64,000 nucleotides of DNA from NCBI RefSeq assembly GCF_021608135.1, contig NZ_JAKIHL010000001.1, forward strand, positions 248,001-312,000, written 5' to 3'. Both the position numbers and the translations under genes were made by a program. This DNA comes from Microaerobacter geothermalis. Its GTDB lineage: Bacteria; Bacillota; Bacilli; DSM-22679. Below the pieces are notes generated by a model. It worked only from the letters and a program-made list of their open reading frames with translations, ran no database searches and was not told the origin of the DNA. This document shows, piece by piece, positions 44,153 to 52,911 of the stretch. Every line of letters starts with the position of its first letter. The stretch's first letter is position 1.

Positions 44153-44429
44153 AAAGGAGGGGAATTAGTCCTCAAACTGACTCCATCTTCGAGTTATTCG
44201 GATGTTTTTAAGGGCATCATTCTTTAGACTTGAAGCGGACCTGGATCACTTCTTGCCCTGTAGCTAACCGCCACTAATATTCGCTCTTATTATCTTGAGA
44301 CAAGTGGCGGTAGGCTCCTGGACAAGTTCAACTAAACTTCAGGTGGAAAAGAACACTCCACATGAAGTAAGTTTCCTATGCACGAAATCGACAAGGGGAC
44401 GTGTGAATCTTTAATTCCACATCTATAGT
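44153..44429 (+). repeat. Interspersed inverted-repeat element, composite copy F
   Basis: About 277 bases. The inner hairpin (AGTCCTCAAACTGACTCC...GATGTTTTTAAGGGC) and AGACTTGAAGCGGACCTGGA are shared with copy E. Module 2 (about 44262-44376; ACCGCCACT...AGTGGCGGT hairpin and GAAGTAAGTTTCCTATG, shared with copy A) interrupts the right arm, which resumes with CACGAAATCGACAAGG and ends in CCACATCTATAG. The left arm is deleted. It fills the 313-base gap between two minus-strand ABC importer genes, so it lies inside their probable transcript in antisense orientation. Confidence 0.8.
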
Positions 44430-45455
44430 TTACTGTGTGATATTTTTCATAGCATTTTTGGCGAAGGTTGTGTTAACTATTTCATTATAGGGGGCTTTTT
44501 TGTTTAATTCACCGGCGCTCTCCATCACGGCTTCCAAATTGCGGTATTCTTCTTCATCCAGAATGGGATCGGTTGCCCATGAGCCTTGGGATTTATAGCG
44601 GTCTACAACCTTTAGCATTGTGGTTCGATCAATCTCCTGAAAATAGGGGGAGATGGCGTCGGCAATTTCTTCCACAGAATGGGACTGGGCCCAAATCTGT
44701 GCTTTATATATGGCGTTGGTAAAGCTTTGGACTACATCCGGCTTTTTATCGAGAAAACTTTTCTTTGCAATAAAGACCGTGTAGGGAAGTTTTCCGCTTT
44801 CCACACCGAAAGAGGCAACAACGTATCCCTTTCCTTCCAATTCCAGCTTGGAAGCCACCGGTTCAAAGAGCTGCACGAAATCACCTGTTCCCGATGCAAA
44901 TGCGCTTCCGAGGTTGGCGTAGTCTACATTTTGAATGATTTCAACATCCTTAAATGGGATAATGCCATTTTTCTTTTGCACGAATTCGCTTACCATTTCC
45001 GGCATGCCGCCTTTGCGCTGACCCAGAAGAATTTTTCCTTTCAGCATATCCCAAGTAAATTTTTCAATGGGTTCTCTGGAAACAAGGAATGATCCATCGG
45101 TTTGGGTTAATTGGGCGAAATTAATAGCCGGATCACTGGTTCCCTGATTGTAGACATAGATGGTCGTTTCTGATCCGACAAGAATGATGTCGGCATTATC
45201 GCTTAACAGGGCTGTCATCGTTTTGTCCCCTCCGAAGGCAGTGGTTAGTTCTACCTCCAGTCCTTCTTCTTCAAATAGTCCTTGAGTTAAGGCAATATAC
45301 TCCGGGGCGTAAAAAATGGAACGGGTGACTTCAAACAATCTGATTTTTGTTTTTTCCGCCCCTTGATTTTGCTCCTTCCCAGAAGAGCAGCCAACAAAGA
45401 TGGCAAGGGAGACGAAAAGAAGTGATAAAATAACCAAAAAATTTACTTTTTTCAT
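44430..45455 (-). CDS. ABC transporter substrate-binding lipoprotein, SsuA/NMT1-like
   Basis: The 341-residue product has a lipoprotein signal with lipobox IFVGC (Cys 23) and a type II periplasmic-binding fold of the SsuA/TauA/ThiY group (FYAPEYIALTQGLFEEEGLE, NADIILVGSETTIY, FVQLFEPVASKLE). It is anchored outside the membrane and delivers substrate to the permease encoded downstream. Candidate ligands are alkanesulfonates, taurine or a thiamine precursor; no TPP or S-box riboswitch is visible upstream. AGGAGG precedes its ATG. It is divergent from hemA. Confidence 0.88.
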   Translation of the reverse strand: MKKVNFLVILSLLFVSLAIFVGCSSGKEQNQGAEKTKIRLFEVTRSIFYAPEYIALTQGLFEEEGLEVELTTAFGGDKTMTALLSDNADIILVGSETTIYVYNQGTSDPAINFAQLTQTDGSFLVSREPIEKFTWDMLKGKILLGQRKGGMPEMVSEFVQKKNGIIPFKDVEIIQNVDYANLGSAFASGTGDFVQLFEPVASKLELEGKGYVVASFGVESGKLPYTVFIAKKSFLDKKPDVVQSFTNAIYKAQIWAQSHSVEEIADAISPYFQEIDRTTMLKVVDRYKSQGSWATDPILDEEEYRNLEAVMESAGELNKKAPYNEIVNTTFAKNAMKNITQ

Positions 45456-45517
45456 GATAAAAACCTCCTGTCCTGGGCTTTTGCCTGTGATATCTTATGA
45501 AATCATTTCAATTTCTG

Positions 45518-45529
45518 TTCACAATTTCT
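45518..45529 (+). promoter_or_regulatory. Shared motif TTCACAATTTCT upstream of hemA
   Basis: This 12-base sequence occurs identically upstream of nirF (55326-55337) and of the oxidase gene (62929-62940), and with one mismatch upstream of the nap cytochrome (24977-24988). Read on the other strand it contains TTGTGAA, which resembles half-sites bound by redox regulators such as ResD or Fnr. Confidence 0.5.
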
Positions 45530-45530
45530 G

Positions 45531-45568
45531 CTGAAATTTTGCAGACATAAATGTTATAATGATTCAAG
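45531..45568 (+). promoter_or_regulatory. hemA promoter with possible PerR box
   Basis: CTGAAA (45531-45536), 18 bases, then TATAAT (45555-45560) with TG two bases before it form a promoter. TTATAATGATTCAAG (45554-45568) overlaps the -10 and matches 11 of 14 defined positions of the PerR box TTATAATNATTATAA. In B. subtilis hemAXCDBL is repressed by PerR, so this fits established knowledge. Confidence 0.55.
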
Positions 45569-45609
45569 GGTAAAATAGGACTACTACGAATCGTTTTGGG
45601 GTGTTTCGT

Positions 45610-46974
45610 ATGCACATTCTGACAATCGGATTAAACTATAAAACTGCACCGGTTGAGATTAGGGAGAAGTTTGCTTTTCAGGCTGACCTGCTTCCACATG
45701 CCCTTACTCAACTGAGAAACACAAAAAGTATACTGGAATGTGTCATTTTAAGTACCTGTAACCGGATGGAGTTGTATTTGGTGGTGGATTACCTTCATTC
45801 TGGTGAAGAAACCCCAAAGATATTTCTAAGCGAATGGTTTGGAATACCCAAAAAGGAATTTTCAAAGTATCTATATTTGTTAAAGGACGATGAAGCGATT
45901 ATCCACCTGTTTAGGGTAACCTGTGGTTTGGACTCCATGGTTTTGGGAGAGACCCAGATCCTTGGTCAAGTGAAGGAAGCGTGGTTTACAGCCCAGAGTT
46001 GCCAAAGCACCGGTTCCTTATTAAACACATTGTTTAAACAGGCAGTAACATTGGCAAAGAAAGCCCATTCAGAGACACAAATCGGCGAAAATGCCGTTTC
46101 CGTCAGTTATGCTGCCGTTGAGTTAGGGAAAAAAATATTTGGTTCTTTTTCTGAAAAGTCTGTGTTAGTCATTGGTGCCGGGGAAATGAGTGAATTGACG
46201 GCGAAACACTTCCATGCCAATGGGGCAAAGAATGTTATGGTGGTCAACCGGACATTGGAAAGGGCGGAGAAATTATCCTCCCAATTCGGCGGAAAAGCTT
46301 TTACGATGGAGCAGTTAAATCATGTCATGATTCATGCTGATATTGTGGTCAGTTCTACTGGTTCTAACCATTATGTGGTAACGAAAGAGGATATATCAAA
46401 AGTTTTAAAAGCGCGTAATCATCGACCGCTGTTTTTAATTGATATTGCCGTACCTCGTGATTTGGACCCCGCTATCAATGAATTGGACAATGTGTATCTG
46501 TATGATATAGATGATCTGGAAGGGATCGTGGAAGCAAATCTCCAGGAAAGGGCTAAAGAAGCAGAAAGAATTAAAGCCATGATTGAGGAGGAATTGGTGG
46601 CCTTTAAGAACTGGGTAAATACCCTTGGAGTCGTGCCGCTGATTACATCCCTCCGGAAAAAGGCGACGGCGATTCAGGAAGAAACCATGCAAAGTATTTT
46701 AAATAAGATGCCCAACCTGACGGATAGGGAAGTATTAATCTTAAAAAAGCATACAAAGAGTATTGTAAACCAACTTCTAAGGGATCCAATCCTGAGGATT
46801 AAAGAAATGTCTGCGGAATCCAATGGAGATGAAGCGTTGGAAATGTTTAGTAAAATATTTGCCCTGGAAGAACAAGTGGAGAAGGAAGAAAAAAAACAGG
46901 TGTTAACATCATCAAAGGAACAACAAGTGAACAGTAAAACCATCGCGGCGGCTAAGATAACCGTCCACTCCTAG
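45610..46974 (+). CDS. hemA: Glutamyl-tRNA reductase
   Basis: This 454-residue enzyme reduces glutamyl-tRNA to glutamate-1-semialdehyde, the first step of tetrapyrrole synthesis. The segment MHILTIGLNYKTAPVEIREK is the normal start, so I use ATG 45610 rather than GTG 45601. The catalytic Cys is in LSTCNRMELY; DSMVLGETQILGQVK is also diagnostic, and VLVIGAGEMSELTAKH is the NADPH-binding domain. The ribosome site is weak (TTTTGGGG). It heads the hem operon and has a promoter with a PerR-like box. Confidence 0.96.
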   Translation: MHILTIGLNYKTAPVEIREKFAFQADLLPHALTQLRNTKSILECVILSTCNRMELYLVVDYLHSGEETPKIFLSEWFGIPKKEFSKYLYLLKDDEAIIHLFRVTCGLDSMVLGETQILGQVKEAWFTAQSCQSTGSLLNTLFKQAVTLAKKAHSETQIGENAVSVSYAAVELGKKIFGSFSEKSVLVIGAGEMSELTAKHFHANGAKNVMVVNRTLERAEKLSSQFGGKAFTMEQLNHVMIHADIVVSSTGSNHYVVTKEDISKVLKARNHRPLFLIDIAVPRDLDPAINELDNVYLYDIDDLEGIVEANLQERAKEAERIKAMIEEELVAFKNWVNTLGVVPLITSLRKKATAIQEETMQSILNKMPNLTDREVLILKKHTKSIVNQLLRDPILRIKEMSAESNGDEALEMFSKIFALEEQVEKEEKKQVLTSSKEQQVNSKTIAAAKITVHS

Positions 46975-46991
46975 AGAAGGGAGTATGTCAC

Positions 46992-47813
46992 GTGTTAGCA
47001 TTAGGTTGGCTATATGATGTGATGATCTATATGTATGCGCTAAGTGTACTTTTCTATTTTGCCGATTTTCTTAGTAGCAACCAAAGGGCGAATCGAGTTG
47101 CCTTTTGGTTGCTTGCTGTTGTCTGGGGAATGCAGACGGCCTTCTTTATGTTCAGTATGCTGGAAAAAGACTATTTTCCGGTATTAACTTTATTTGAAAC
47201 ATTATTTTTTTATTCATGGATTCTAGTTACTCTATCTTTGATCTTAAACTATTTTTTTAAAATGGATTTATTTGTTTTCTTTACGAATGTCATCGGTTTT
47301 TCCGTTCTTGCCCTAAATCTGTTTGCCAGTCATGATACATCCCCTGTTGTTACTGAACAATTAACTTCAAAGCTCCTATTTATTCATATCACCATGGCCC
47401 TTTTAAGTTATGGTGCATTTTCTTTATCCTTTATTTTTTCTATGATGTATCTCATTCAAAATAAAATGCTTAAGAAGAAACAATGGACGCCATTATTGCG
47501 CCGCTTACCCAGTTTGGATCAGCTGGAACTTTTCTCGTTTCGGTTGAATGTGATCGGAATCCCCATTTTGTTGCTTTCATTAATCTTAGGCATCATATGG
47601 GCTACTGTTAAAGTCCCCGGTCCTTTTTGGTATGACCCTAAGGTGCTGATGTCACTTATTGTTTTATTTGCCTTTGGGTTTTCCCTTTATCAAAGGATAA
47701 CTTCAAGGTGGATGGGCAAGAAGCTGGCCCTTTGGAATATCGTGGCCTTTACCACGGTGCTGTTAAATTATCTGGTTTCCGGACTGTACTCATCCTTCCA
47801 TCTGTGGTTTTAG
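46992..47813 (+). CDS. hemX: HemX, CcsA-like membrane protein
   Basis: The 273-residue protein has about eight membrane helices and similarity to cytochrome c assembly proteins of the CcsA type ([40 protein letters not shown]). In B. subtilis HemX lies at the same place after hemA and lowers HemA protein levels. The start is GTG 46992 after GAAGGGAG. It lies 17 bases after hemA. Confidence 0.9.
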   Translation: MLALGWLYDVMIYMYALSVLFYFADFLSSNQRANRVAFWLLAVVWGMQTAFFMFSMLEKDYFPVLTLFETLFFYSWILVTLSLILNYFFKMDLFVFFTNVIGFSVLALNLFASHDTSPVVTEQLTSKLLFIHITMALLSYGAFSLSFIFSMMYLIQNKMLKKKQWTPLLRRLPSLDQLELFSFRLNVIGIPILLLSLILGIIWATVKVPGPFWYDPKVLMSLIVLFAFGFSLYQRITSRWMGKKLALWNIVAFTTVLLNYLVSGLYSSFHLWF

Positions 47814-47841
47814 ATACAAATCTCGTTTAAGGAGGCCCCTG

Positions 47842-48771
47842 ATGAAAACCATCATTGTTGGTTCACGAAAAAGCGAATTGGCATTAAATCAGACGAATTG
47901 GGTAATTAACCAGTTAAAATCCCTTGGACTTCCCTATCAATTTGAAATAAAAACCATCGTAACCAAAGGGGATAAAATATTGGATGTGACTCTTTCCAAA
48001 GTGGGGGGGAAAGGATTATTTGTAAAGGAAATTGAACAGGCTCTTTTGGACGGGGAAATTGATTTTGCCGTTCATAGTATGAAGGATATGCCTGCAGAAA
48101 TGCCGCCGGGTTTGACACTTGGCTCTGTTCCCAAAAGGGTGGACCCAAGGGATTGTTTAATTTCAAAGGATCATAAGACATTGGATCAATTGCCTGATGG
48201 GGCTGTGATCGGGACCAGTAGCCTTCGCCGGGCAGCCCAGTTGAAAAAGCTGCGCCCTGACCTTGAAATCCGTTCCATTCGTGGAAACTTAAATACAAGG
48301 ATAAGAAAGCTGGAGGAAGAAAACTTGGATGCCATTATGTTGGCTGCGGCAGGACTGATTCGTTTAGGGTGGGAACACATAATCACCCAGTTCCTATCCG
48401 AAGGGGTTTCCATTCCTGCTGTTGGTCAAGGAGCCCTAGGAATTCAGTGCAGGGAAAAGGATGAGGAAATTATTTCTCTTTTAGAAAAAATCAATGACAC
48501 GGTAACGGCTGAAACCACCAGGGCTGAAAGAGCATTTCTCCATCAATTGCAGGGGGGATGCCAGGTTCCAATTGGTGCTTACTGCATCAAGTTAGGAGAG
48601 GAGTACCAATTGACAGGGATTGTGGGTACTCCGGATGGAGAAATTTTGCTTCATGAGCAGATGAACGGAAATCATCCTGAGGAGTTGGGAAGAAGCTTAG
48701 CAGAAAAGCTGTTAAGCCTCGGTGCCAGCGAGATTTTGTCGAAGGTAAGGATAGAATCAAATGAGGAATAG
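47842..48771 (+). CDS. hemC: Hydroxymethylbilane synthase (porphobilinogen deaminase)
   Basis: This 309-residue enzyme joins four porphobilinogens. It has [13 protein letters not shown] at the N-terminus, the catalytic Asp in [13 protein letters not shown], and the dipyrromethane-anchoring Cys in [19 protein letters not shown] precedes the ATG. Its 3' end overlaps hemD by 11 bases. Confidence 0.96.
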   Translation: MKTIIVGSRKSELALNQTNWVINQLKSLGLPYQFEIKTIVTKGDKILDVTLSKVGGKGLFVKEIEQALLDGEIDFAVHSMKDMPAEMPPGLTLGSVPKRVDPRDCLISKDHKTLDQLPDGAVIGTSSLRRAAQLKKLRPDLEIRSIRGNLNTRIRKLEEENLDAIMLAAAGLIRLGWEHIITQFLSEGVSIPAVGQGALGIQCREKDEEIISLLEKINDTVTAETTRAERAFLHQLQGGCQVPIGAYCIKLGEEYQLTGIVGTPDGEILLHEQMNGNHPEELGRSLAEKLLSLGASEILSKVRIESNEE

Positions 48772-49543
48772 GGATCTATTTCCTTTAACAGGAAAAAAAA
48801 TACTGATCACCAGAGCGAAAGCCCAGACCGATGGTGTATCTGCAAAAATAAGGGAACTGGGCGGTGAACCCGCTGTATTTCCTTTAATTCAGGTCATCCC
48901 ACCCAAGGATACGGTCGCCCTGGATCTGGCCATTTATCACCTGGAACAATTTGATTGGGTTATTTTTACGAGCGTGAATGGGGTTCGATTTTTTTTAAAT
49001 CGCTTAGAAAAGCTTTCTTTCGATATCCAAGTTTTGTCTAGAATAAATATCGCAGCCGTCGGGCCCAAAACGGCTGATGTTCTCAGGAAAAATAAGCTGG
49101 AGGTTCATTGGGTTCCAACTACATATCAGGCTGAAGGATTTTTGCAAGAGATGGAAGATTACTTAAAACCTGGACAAAAGGTTTTGCTTCCCAGAGCCAA
49201 TATTGCCCGCAAGCTTCTTCCTGAAGAGCTGAGAAGAAGGGGCGTGCAGGTGACCGAAGTGGATGTCTATGAGACAGTAATTGCCGACTCATTAAAGGAT
49301 GAATTAGTGGATTTATTAAAGAAAAAGCAGGTTCACATTATTACCTTTGCCAGTTCATCCGCGGTTCAAAACTTTTGCACGATTTTGGAAGAAGAGAAAC
49401 TTGAAGAACTGATATCTGGCATCAAGATTGTCTGTATAGGTCCTATCACTGCCAACACAGCCAAAGAGTTGAGTCTACCGGTGGATGCTGTAGCAAAACC
49501 TTCTACCATGGAAGGGTTGTTGGATGCGATAAAAAATATATAG
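48761..49543 (+). CDS. hemD: Uroporphyrinogen-III synthase
   Basis: The 260-residue protein cyclises hydroxymethylbilane to uroporphyrinogen III. The family is poorly conserved, but [20 protein letters not shown] at the start, [19 protein letters not shown], and [16 protein letters not shown] are typical. It overlaps hemC and is followed by hemB as in B. subtilis. A second HemD-like domain is fused to CobA at 52.9-54.4 kb; this stand-alone copy probably serves bulk haem synthesis. Confidence 0.92.
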   Translation: MRNRDLFPLTGKKILITRAKAQTDGVSAKIRELGGEPAVFPLIQVIPPKDTVALDLAIYHLEQFDWVIFTSVNGVRFFLNRLEKLSFDIQVLSRINIAAVGPKTADVLRKNKLEVHWVPTTYQAEGFLQEMEDYLKPGQKVLLPRANIARKLLPEELRRRGVQVTEVDVYETVIADSLKDELVDLLKKKQVHIITFASSSAVQNFCTILEEEKLEELISGIKIVCIGPITANTAKELSLPVDAVAKPSTMEGLLDAIKNI

Positions 49544-49555
49544 GAGGGGATAAAA

Positions 49556-50533
49556 ATGACTATTCACTTTGACCGTCACAGAAGATTGAGAGGTAGTGAA
49601 ACCTTAAGAAAACTGGTTCGTGAAAATCAGCTGACCGTTCATGATCTGATCTACCCGTTATTTGTTGTTGAAGGGGAAAATATAAAAGAAGAAATCCCCT
49701 CCATGCCAGGGGTATTTCACTTTTCTCTGGACCGATTAAGGGAAGAAATTGAAGAAATTATTCAATTGGGAATTGAAGCAGTGATTCTTTTTGGCGTTCC
49801 AAACCATAAGGATGAAACAGGTTCTCAAGCCTATGCAGAAGATGGCATTGTTCAGCGGGCTACCTATGAAATTAAAAAAATGAAGCCGGAATTACTGGTC
49901 ATTGCTGACACCTGTCTATGTCAATATACGGATCATGGACACTGCGGTGTGGTTGATGATGGACGGATTTTAAATGATCCATCCCTTGAGTTATTGGTAA
50001 AGACCGCCGTGTCACAGGCCACAGCAGGTGCCGACATGATTGCTCCATCCAATATGATGGACGGGTTCGTGACCGCTATCCGGCACGGATTAGATGAAGC
50101 GGGTTTTACAGAAATCCCGATCATGTCCTATGCCGTTAAATATGCTTCTTCGTTTTATGGTCCATTTCGGGATGCGGCCCATTCTGCACCCCAATTTGGT
50201 GATAGAAGAACTTATCAAATGGATCCTGCCAATGGAAGGGAAGCTTTAAGGGAAGCTGCTTCTGACGTAAAGGAGGGGGCAGATATCTTAATGGTAAAAC
50301 CTGCTATGGCTTACATGGATATTATTCGCCAGGTGAAGGATCAATTTGATCTTCCGGTTGCAGCCTATAATGTAAGTGGAGAGTATTCCATGATTAAGTC
50401 CGCAAGTGCGAATGGCTGGATTAACGAAGAGTCTGTTGTATTGGAATTGCTGACAGGAATGAAAAGGGCAGGAGCCGATCTCATCTTAACCTATCATGCC
50501 AAAGATGTGGCGAAATGGCTCAAGCAAAAGTGA
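49556..50533 (+). CDS. hemB: Porphobilinogen synthase (5-aminolevulinate dehydratase)
   Basis: This 325-residue enzyme condenses two aminolevulinates. The zinc-site cysteines are in [15 protein letters not shown], and the two Schiff-base lysines in [17 protein letters not shown] and [23 protein letters not shown] precedes ATG 49556. The next gene, hemL, is separated from it by repeat copy E. Confidence 0.97.
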   Translation: MTIHFDRHRRLRGSETLRKLVRENQLTVHDLIYPLFVVEGENIKEEIPSMPGVFHFSLDRLREEIEEIIQLGIEAVILFGVPNHKDETGSQAYAEDGIVQRATYEIKKMKPELLVIADTCLCQYTDHGHCGVVDDGRILNDPSLELLVKTAVSQATAGADMIAPSNMMDGFVTAIRHGLDEAGFTEIPIMSYAVKYASSFYGPFRDAAHSAPQFGDRRTYQMDPANGREALREAASDVKEGADILMVKPAMAYMDIIRQVKDQFDLPVAAYNVSGEYSMIKSASANGWINEESVVLELLTGMKRAGADLILTYHAKDVAKWLKQK

Positions 50534-50536
50534 GCG

Positions 50537-50750
50537 ATATAGACGGAATTAAAGAATTCACTAAGGACAGCCTTCGAGTTCGTACTGAGCGGAGGGGCTA
50601 ATGAACGGGAATTAGCCCTCAAACTGACTCCGTCCTTGAAATACCCAGATGTTTTTGAGGGCTCCGTTCTTTAGACTTGAAGCGGACCTGAATCACTTCT
50701 ATGCACGAACTCGACTAGCGACGTGGGAATCTTTAATTCCACATCTATAG
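50537..50750 (+). repeat. Interspersed inverted-repeat element, full copy E, inside the hem operon
   Basis: About 214 bases. Left arm: ATATAGACGGAATTAAAGAA, CCTTCGAGTTCGTAC. Right arm: GCACGAACTCGACTAGCG, GGGAATCTTTAATTCC, ACATCTATAG. When the right arm is inverted, about three quarters of the first 45 bases match the left arm by eye. The interior has a perfect GGGCTAAT/ATTAGCCC hairpin (50596-50619) and the inner hairpin CCCTCAAACTGAC...GTTTTTGAGGG. It fills the hemB-hemL gap. Confidence 0.88.
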
Positions 50751-50785
50751 TTATTTTTGTATAAATATTAATGGAGGGATTCCAC

Positions 50786-52078
50786 GTGGCAAGGAGTTAT
50801 GAAACATCCATTATATCATTTGCTGAAGCAAAGAAGTATATACCTGGAGGGGTGAACAGTCCGGTTCGCGCTTTCAAGTCCGTTGGGTTAAATCCGGTAT
50901 ACATGGAACGAGGGAAGGGCTCAAAAGTATATGATGTGGATGGAAATGAGTATATTGATTACGTTGGGTCCTGGGGACCGCTTATTTTGGGACATGCCCA
51001 TCCTAGGGTGATTTCCGCGATTCAAGAAGTGGCTGAAAAAGGGACAAGCTTTGGAGCACCAACCCAACTTGAGACCGACATGGCCAAGTTGGTTACAGAA
51101 ATTGTGCCTTCTGTTGAATTGATCCGAATGGTGAACTCGGGGACAGAAGCAACGATGAGCGCTTTGCGTTTGGCAAGGGGATATACTAAGCGGAACAAAA
51201 TTATGAAATTTGAAGGATGCTATCATGGCCATGCTGACAGTCTTTTGATTAAAGCCGGTTCCGGAGTGGCTACACTGGGATTGCCGGACAGCCCGGGTGT
51301 ACCGGAATCTACCGCTATACATACCATTACTGTTCCTTATAATGACTTGGACAGTGTGAAATTGGCTTTCGAGAAATATGGGGAAGACCTGGCAGCGGTG
51401 ATTGTGGAGCCGGTGGCTGGAAATATGGGAGTGGTTCCTCCAGTACCAGGGTTTCTGGAAGGCTTGAGAGAGATCACCCAATCCTATGGAACCCTTCTGA
51501 TTTTTGATGAAGTGATGACAGGGTTTCGGGTAGATTATCACTGTGCCCAAGGGAAATATGGCATTACGCCTGATCTAACCACACTTGGAAAAGTGATTGG
51601 CGGCGGACTGCCTGTGGGGGCATATGGGGGAAAACGTGAAATCATGGAGCATATTGCTCCTGCTGGATCCATTTATCAAGCCGGTACTTTGTCTGGAAAC
51701 CCATTAGCCATGGTTGCCGGATATACAACCCTCCTGGAACTGGGCCAGGGTGGGGTATATGAGGAATTAGAGAGGAAATCAGCAAAATTGGCAGAGGGAT
51801 TAGCCAGAAATGCGAAAGAATTGAATATTTCCCATCATATCAATCGGGTGGGTTCAATGGTTTGCCTGTTCTTCACAGGCGAAGAAGTGACCAATTATGA
51901 AAAGGCGAAATCCTCTGATTTAACCCGCTTTGCCAAATATTTTGCCCTGATGTTGGACCAGGGAATTTCTCTACCTCCTTCACAATTTGAGGGAATGTTC
52001 GTATCCACTGCCCATACGGATGAAGATATTGAGAGAACAATTGAAGCCAGTTACTATGCCATGAAACAATTGAGATGA
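50786..52078 (+). CDS. hemL: Glutamate-1-semialdehyde 2,1-aminomutase
   Basis: This 430-residue PLP enzyme makes 5-aminolevulinate. [15 protein letters not shown] near the start, [33 protein letters not shown] and the PLP-binding Lys region [16 protein letters not shown] are diagnostic. The start is GTG 50786 behind GGAGGG; ATG 50771 overlaps that site and adds five unrelated residues. It is the last gene of the hem operon and runs convergent to sirC with no clear terminator between them. Confidence 0.96.
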   Translation: MARSYETSIISFAEAKKYIPGGVNSPVRAFKSVGLNPVYMERGKGSKVYDVDGNEYIDYVGSWGPLILGHAHPRVISAIQEVAEKGTSFGAPTQLETDMAKLVTEIVPSVELIRMVNSGTEATMSALRLARGYTKRNKIMKFEGCYHGHADSLLIKAGSGVATLGLPDSPGVPESTAIHTITVPYNDLDSVKLAFEKYGEDLAAVIVEPVAGNMGVVPPVPGFLEGLREITQSYGTLLIFDEVMTGFRVDYHCAQGKYGITPDLTTLGKVIGGGLPVGAYGGKREIMEHIAPAGSIYQAGTLSGNPLAMVAGYTTLLELGQGGVYEELERKSAKLAEGLARNAKELNISHHINRVGSMVCLFFTGEEVTNYEKAKSSDLTRFAKYFALMLDQGISLPPSQFEGMFVSTAHTDEDIERTIEASYYAMKQLR

Positions 52079-52081
52079 TGT

Positions 52082-52118
52082 ATAGAAGCGGACCTATAGA
52101 TTACACGTCCGTAAGTTG
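52082..52118 (-). repeat. Fragment of the interspersed element at the 3' end of sirC
   Basis: GAAGCGGACCTATAG (52085-52099) and ATTACACGTCCGTAAGTTGAG (in part) resemble pieces of the element's right arm (AAGCGGACCT; CTATAGA...TTCACACGTCCGCTAGTCGAG). The fragment runs into the last codons of the sirC frame, so the sirC C-terminus may come from the element. Confidence 0.4.
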
Positions 52119-52751
52119 AGTTTTGCATTCGGAAATCACCCGTTGAATCATCTCTTCAGCTCGTTCCTGGTCATTTTGTCTATAAAGTTCTAATAAGTTA
52201 CTGTTAACGAGACGAGTAAGAATTTCATTTCGTTTTTCAGGATTGTTGATTTCTTTCATCAACTGTTTTCGAAGGAGTGATAGACGGTTTAGAAATGCCT
52301 CATATTCTCCTCCGAAAATTTCTGCCAGTTCCCGGCGGATTTTTCTGGCCAAGGCCGGGCTTGTACCGCCGGTAGAAACGGCAACTTGTAAAGGACCCTG
52401 TTTCATGACTGCGGGAAAGAAAAAAGTACAGAGTTCCGGTTGATCGACAATATTAAGCAATGGTACTGATGTTTTAGCTTCTTCATATATTTGTTGATTG
52501 ATTTCCCTGTTATCGGTAGCGGCAACGACTAAAAAAGCTCCCTCTACATCGCCGGGAAGATAGGTGCGTTTGTAATAAGAAAAACGGTTGGACAATAACA
52601 CAAGACCAGCAGAAAGAGTCGGGCTGATGACGGTAATTTTTGCCTCCGAATCTAGAAGAGTCATAACCTTTCTTTCTGCTACTCTTCCTCCACCGACAAC
52701 CACACAAGGCCTGTCTTTTAGGTTGATCATGATAGGTGTTTGGATATCCAT
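52101..52751 (-). CDS. sirC: Precorrin-2 dehydrogenase SirC (Met8 N-domain type)
   Basis: This 216-residue protein has the NAD-binding motif VVGGGRVAERKVMTLL, then VVAATDNREINQQIY, and the Met8 helical segment AVSTGGTSPALARKIRRELAE. It oxidises precorrin-2 to sirohydrochlorin in the cytoplasm. It is on the minus strand, convergent with hemL and divergent from cobA-hemD. The last residues overlap a fragment of the interspersed repeat, which may have set the stop codon. Confidence 0.92.
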   Translation of the reverse strand: MDIQTPIMINLKDRPCVVVGGGRVAERKVMTLLDSEAKITVISPTLSAGLVLLSNRFSYYKRTYLPGDVEGAFLVVAATDNREINQQIYEEAKTSVPLLNIVDQPELCTFFFPAVMKQGPLQVAVSTGGTSPALARKIRRELAEIFGGEYEAFLNRLSLLRKQLMKEINNPEKRNEILTRLVNSNLLELYRQNDQERAEEMIQRVISECKTQLTDV

Positions 52752-52911
52752 AAACTCACTTCCATGTACCGGATGAAATAAAGCCCGTTATATTTTATAT
52801 CATTATATCATACTGTCATTATTGTGGATTGATGTAAAATGTTCATTGATCTGTAAATTGACGGTAAAGAGTTGACAGTGTTAAGATGCAGATGAAAGGG
52901 AGGACAAGCGT

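Noticed and set aside
44430-45609. TPP or S-box riboswitch for the SsuABC-like importer
   Set aside because: The short leader between the binding-protein gene and hemA shows none of the conserved cores of these riboswitches.
47906-48298. 130-residue minus-strand open frame opposite hemC
   Set aside because: It is antisense to a highly conserved gene and has no domain similarity.
50921-51550. 209-residue minus-strand open frame opposite hemL
   Set aside because: It is fully antisense to a well-conserved gene, has low-complexity composition, and no recognisable domain or ribosome site.
3640-52118. CRISPR array suggested by many related repeats
   Set aside because: The copies are hundreds to thousands of bases apart, about 215 bp long, internally variable and without regular spacers; no cas genes are present.
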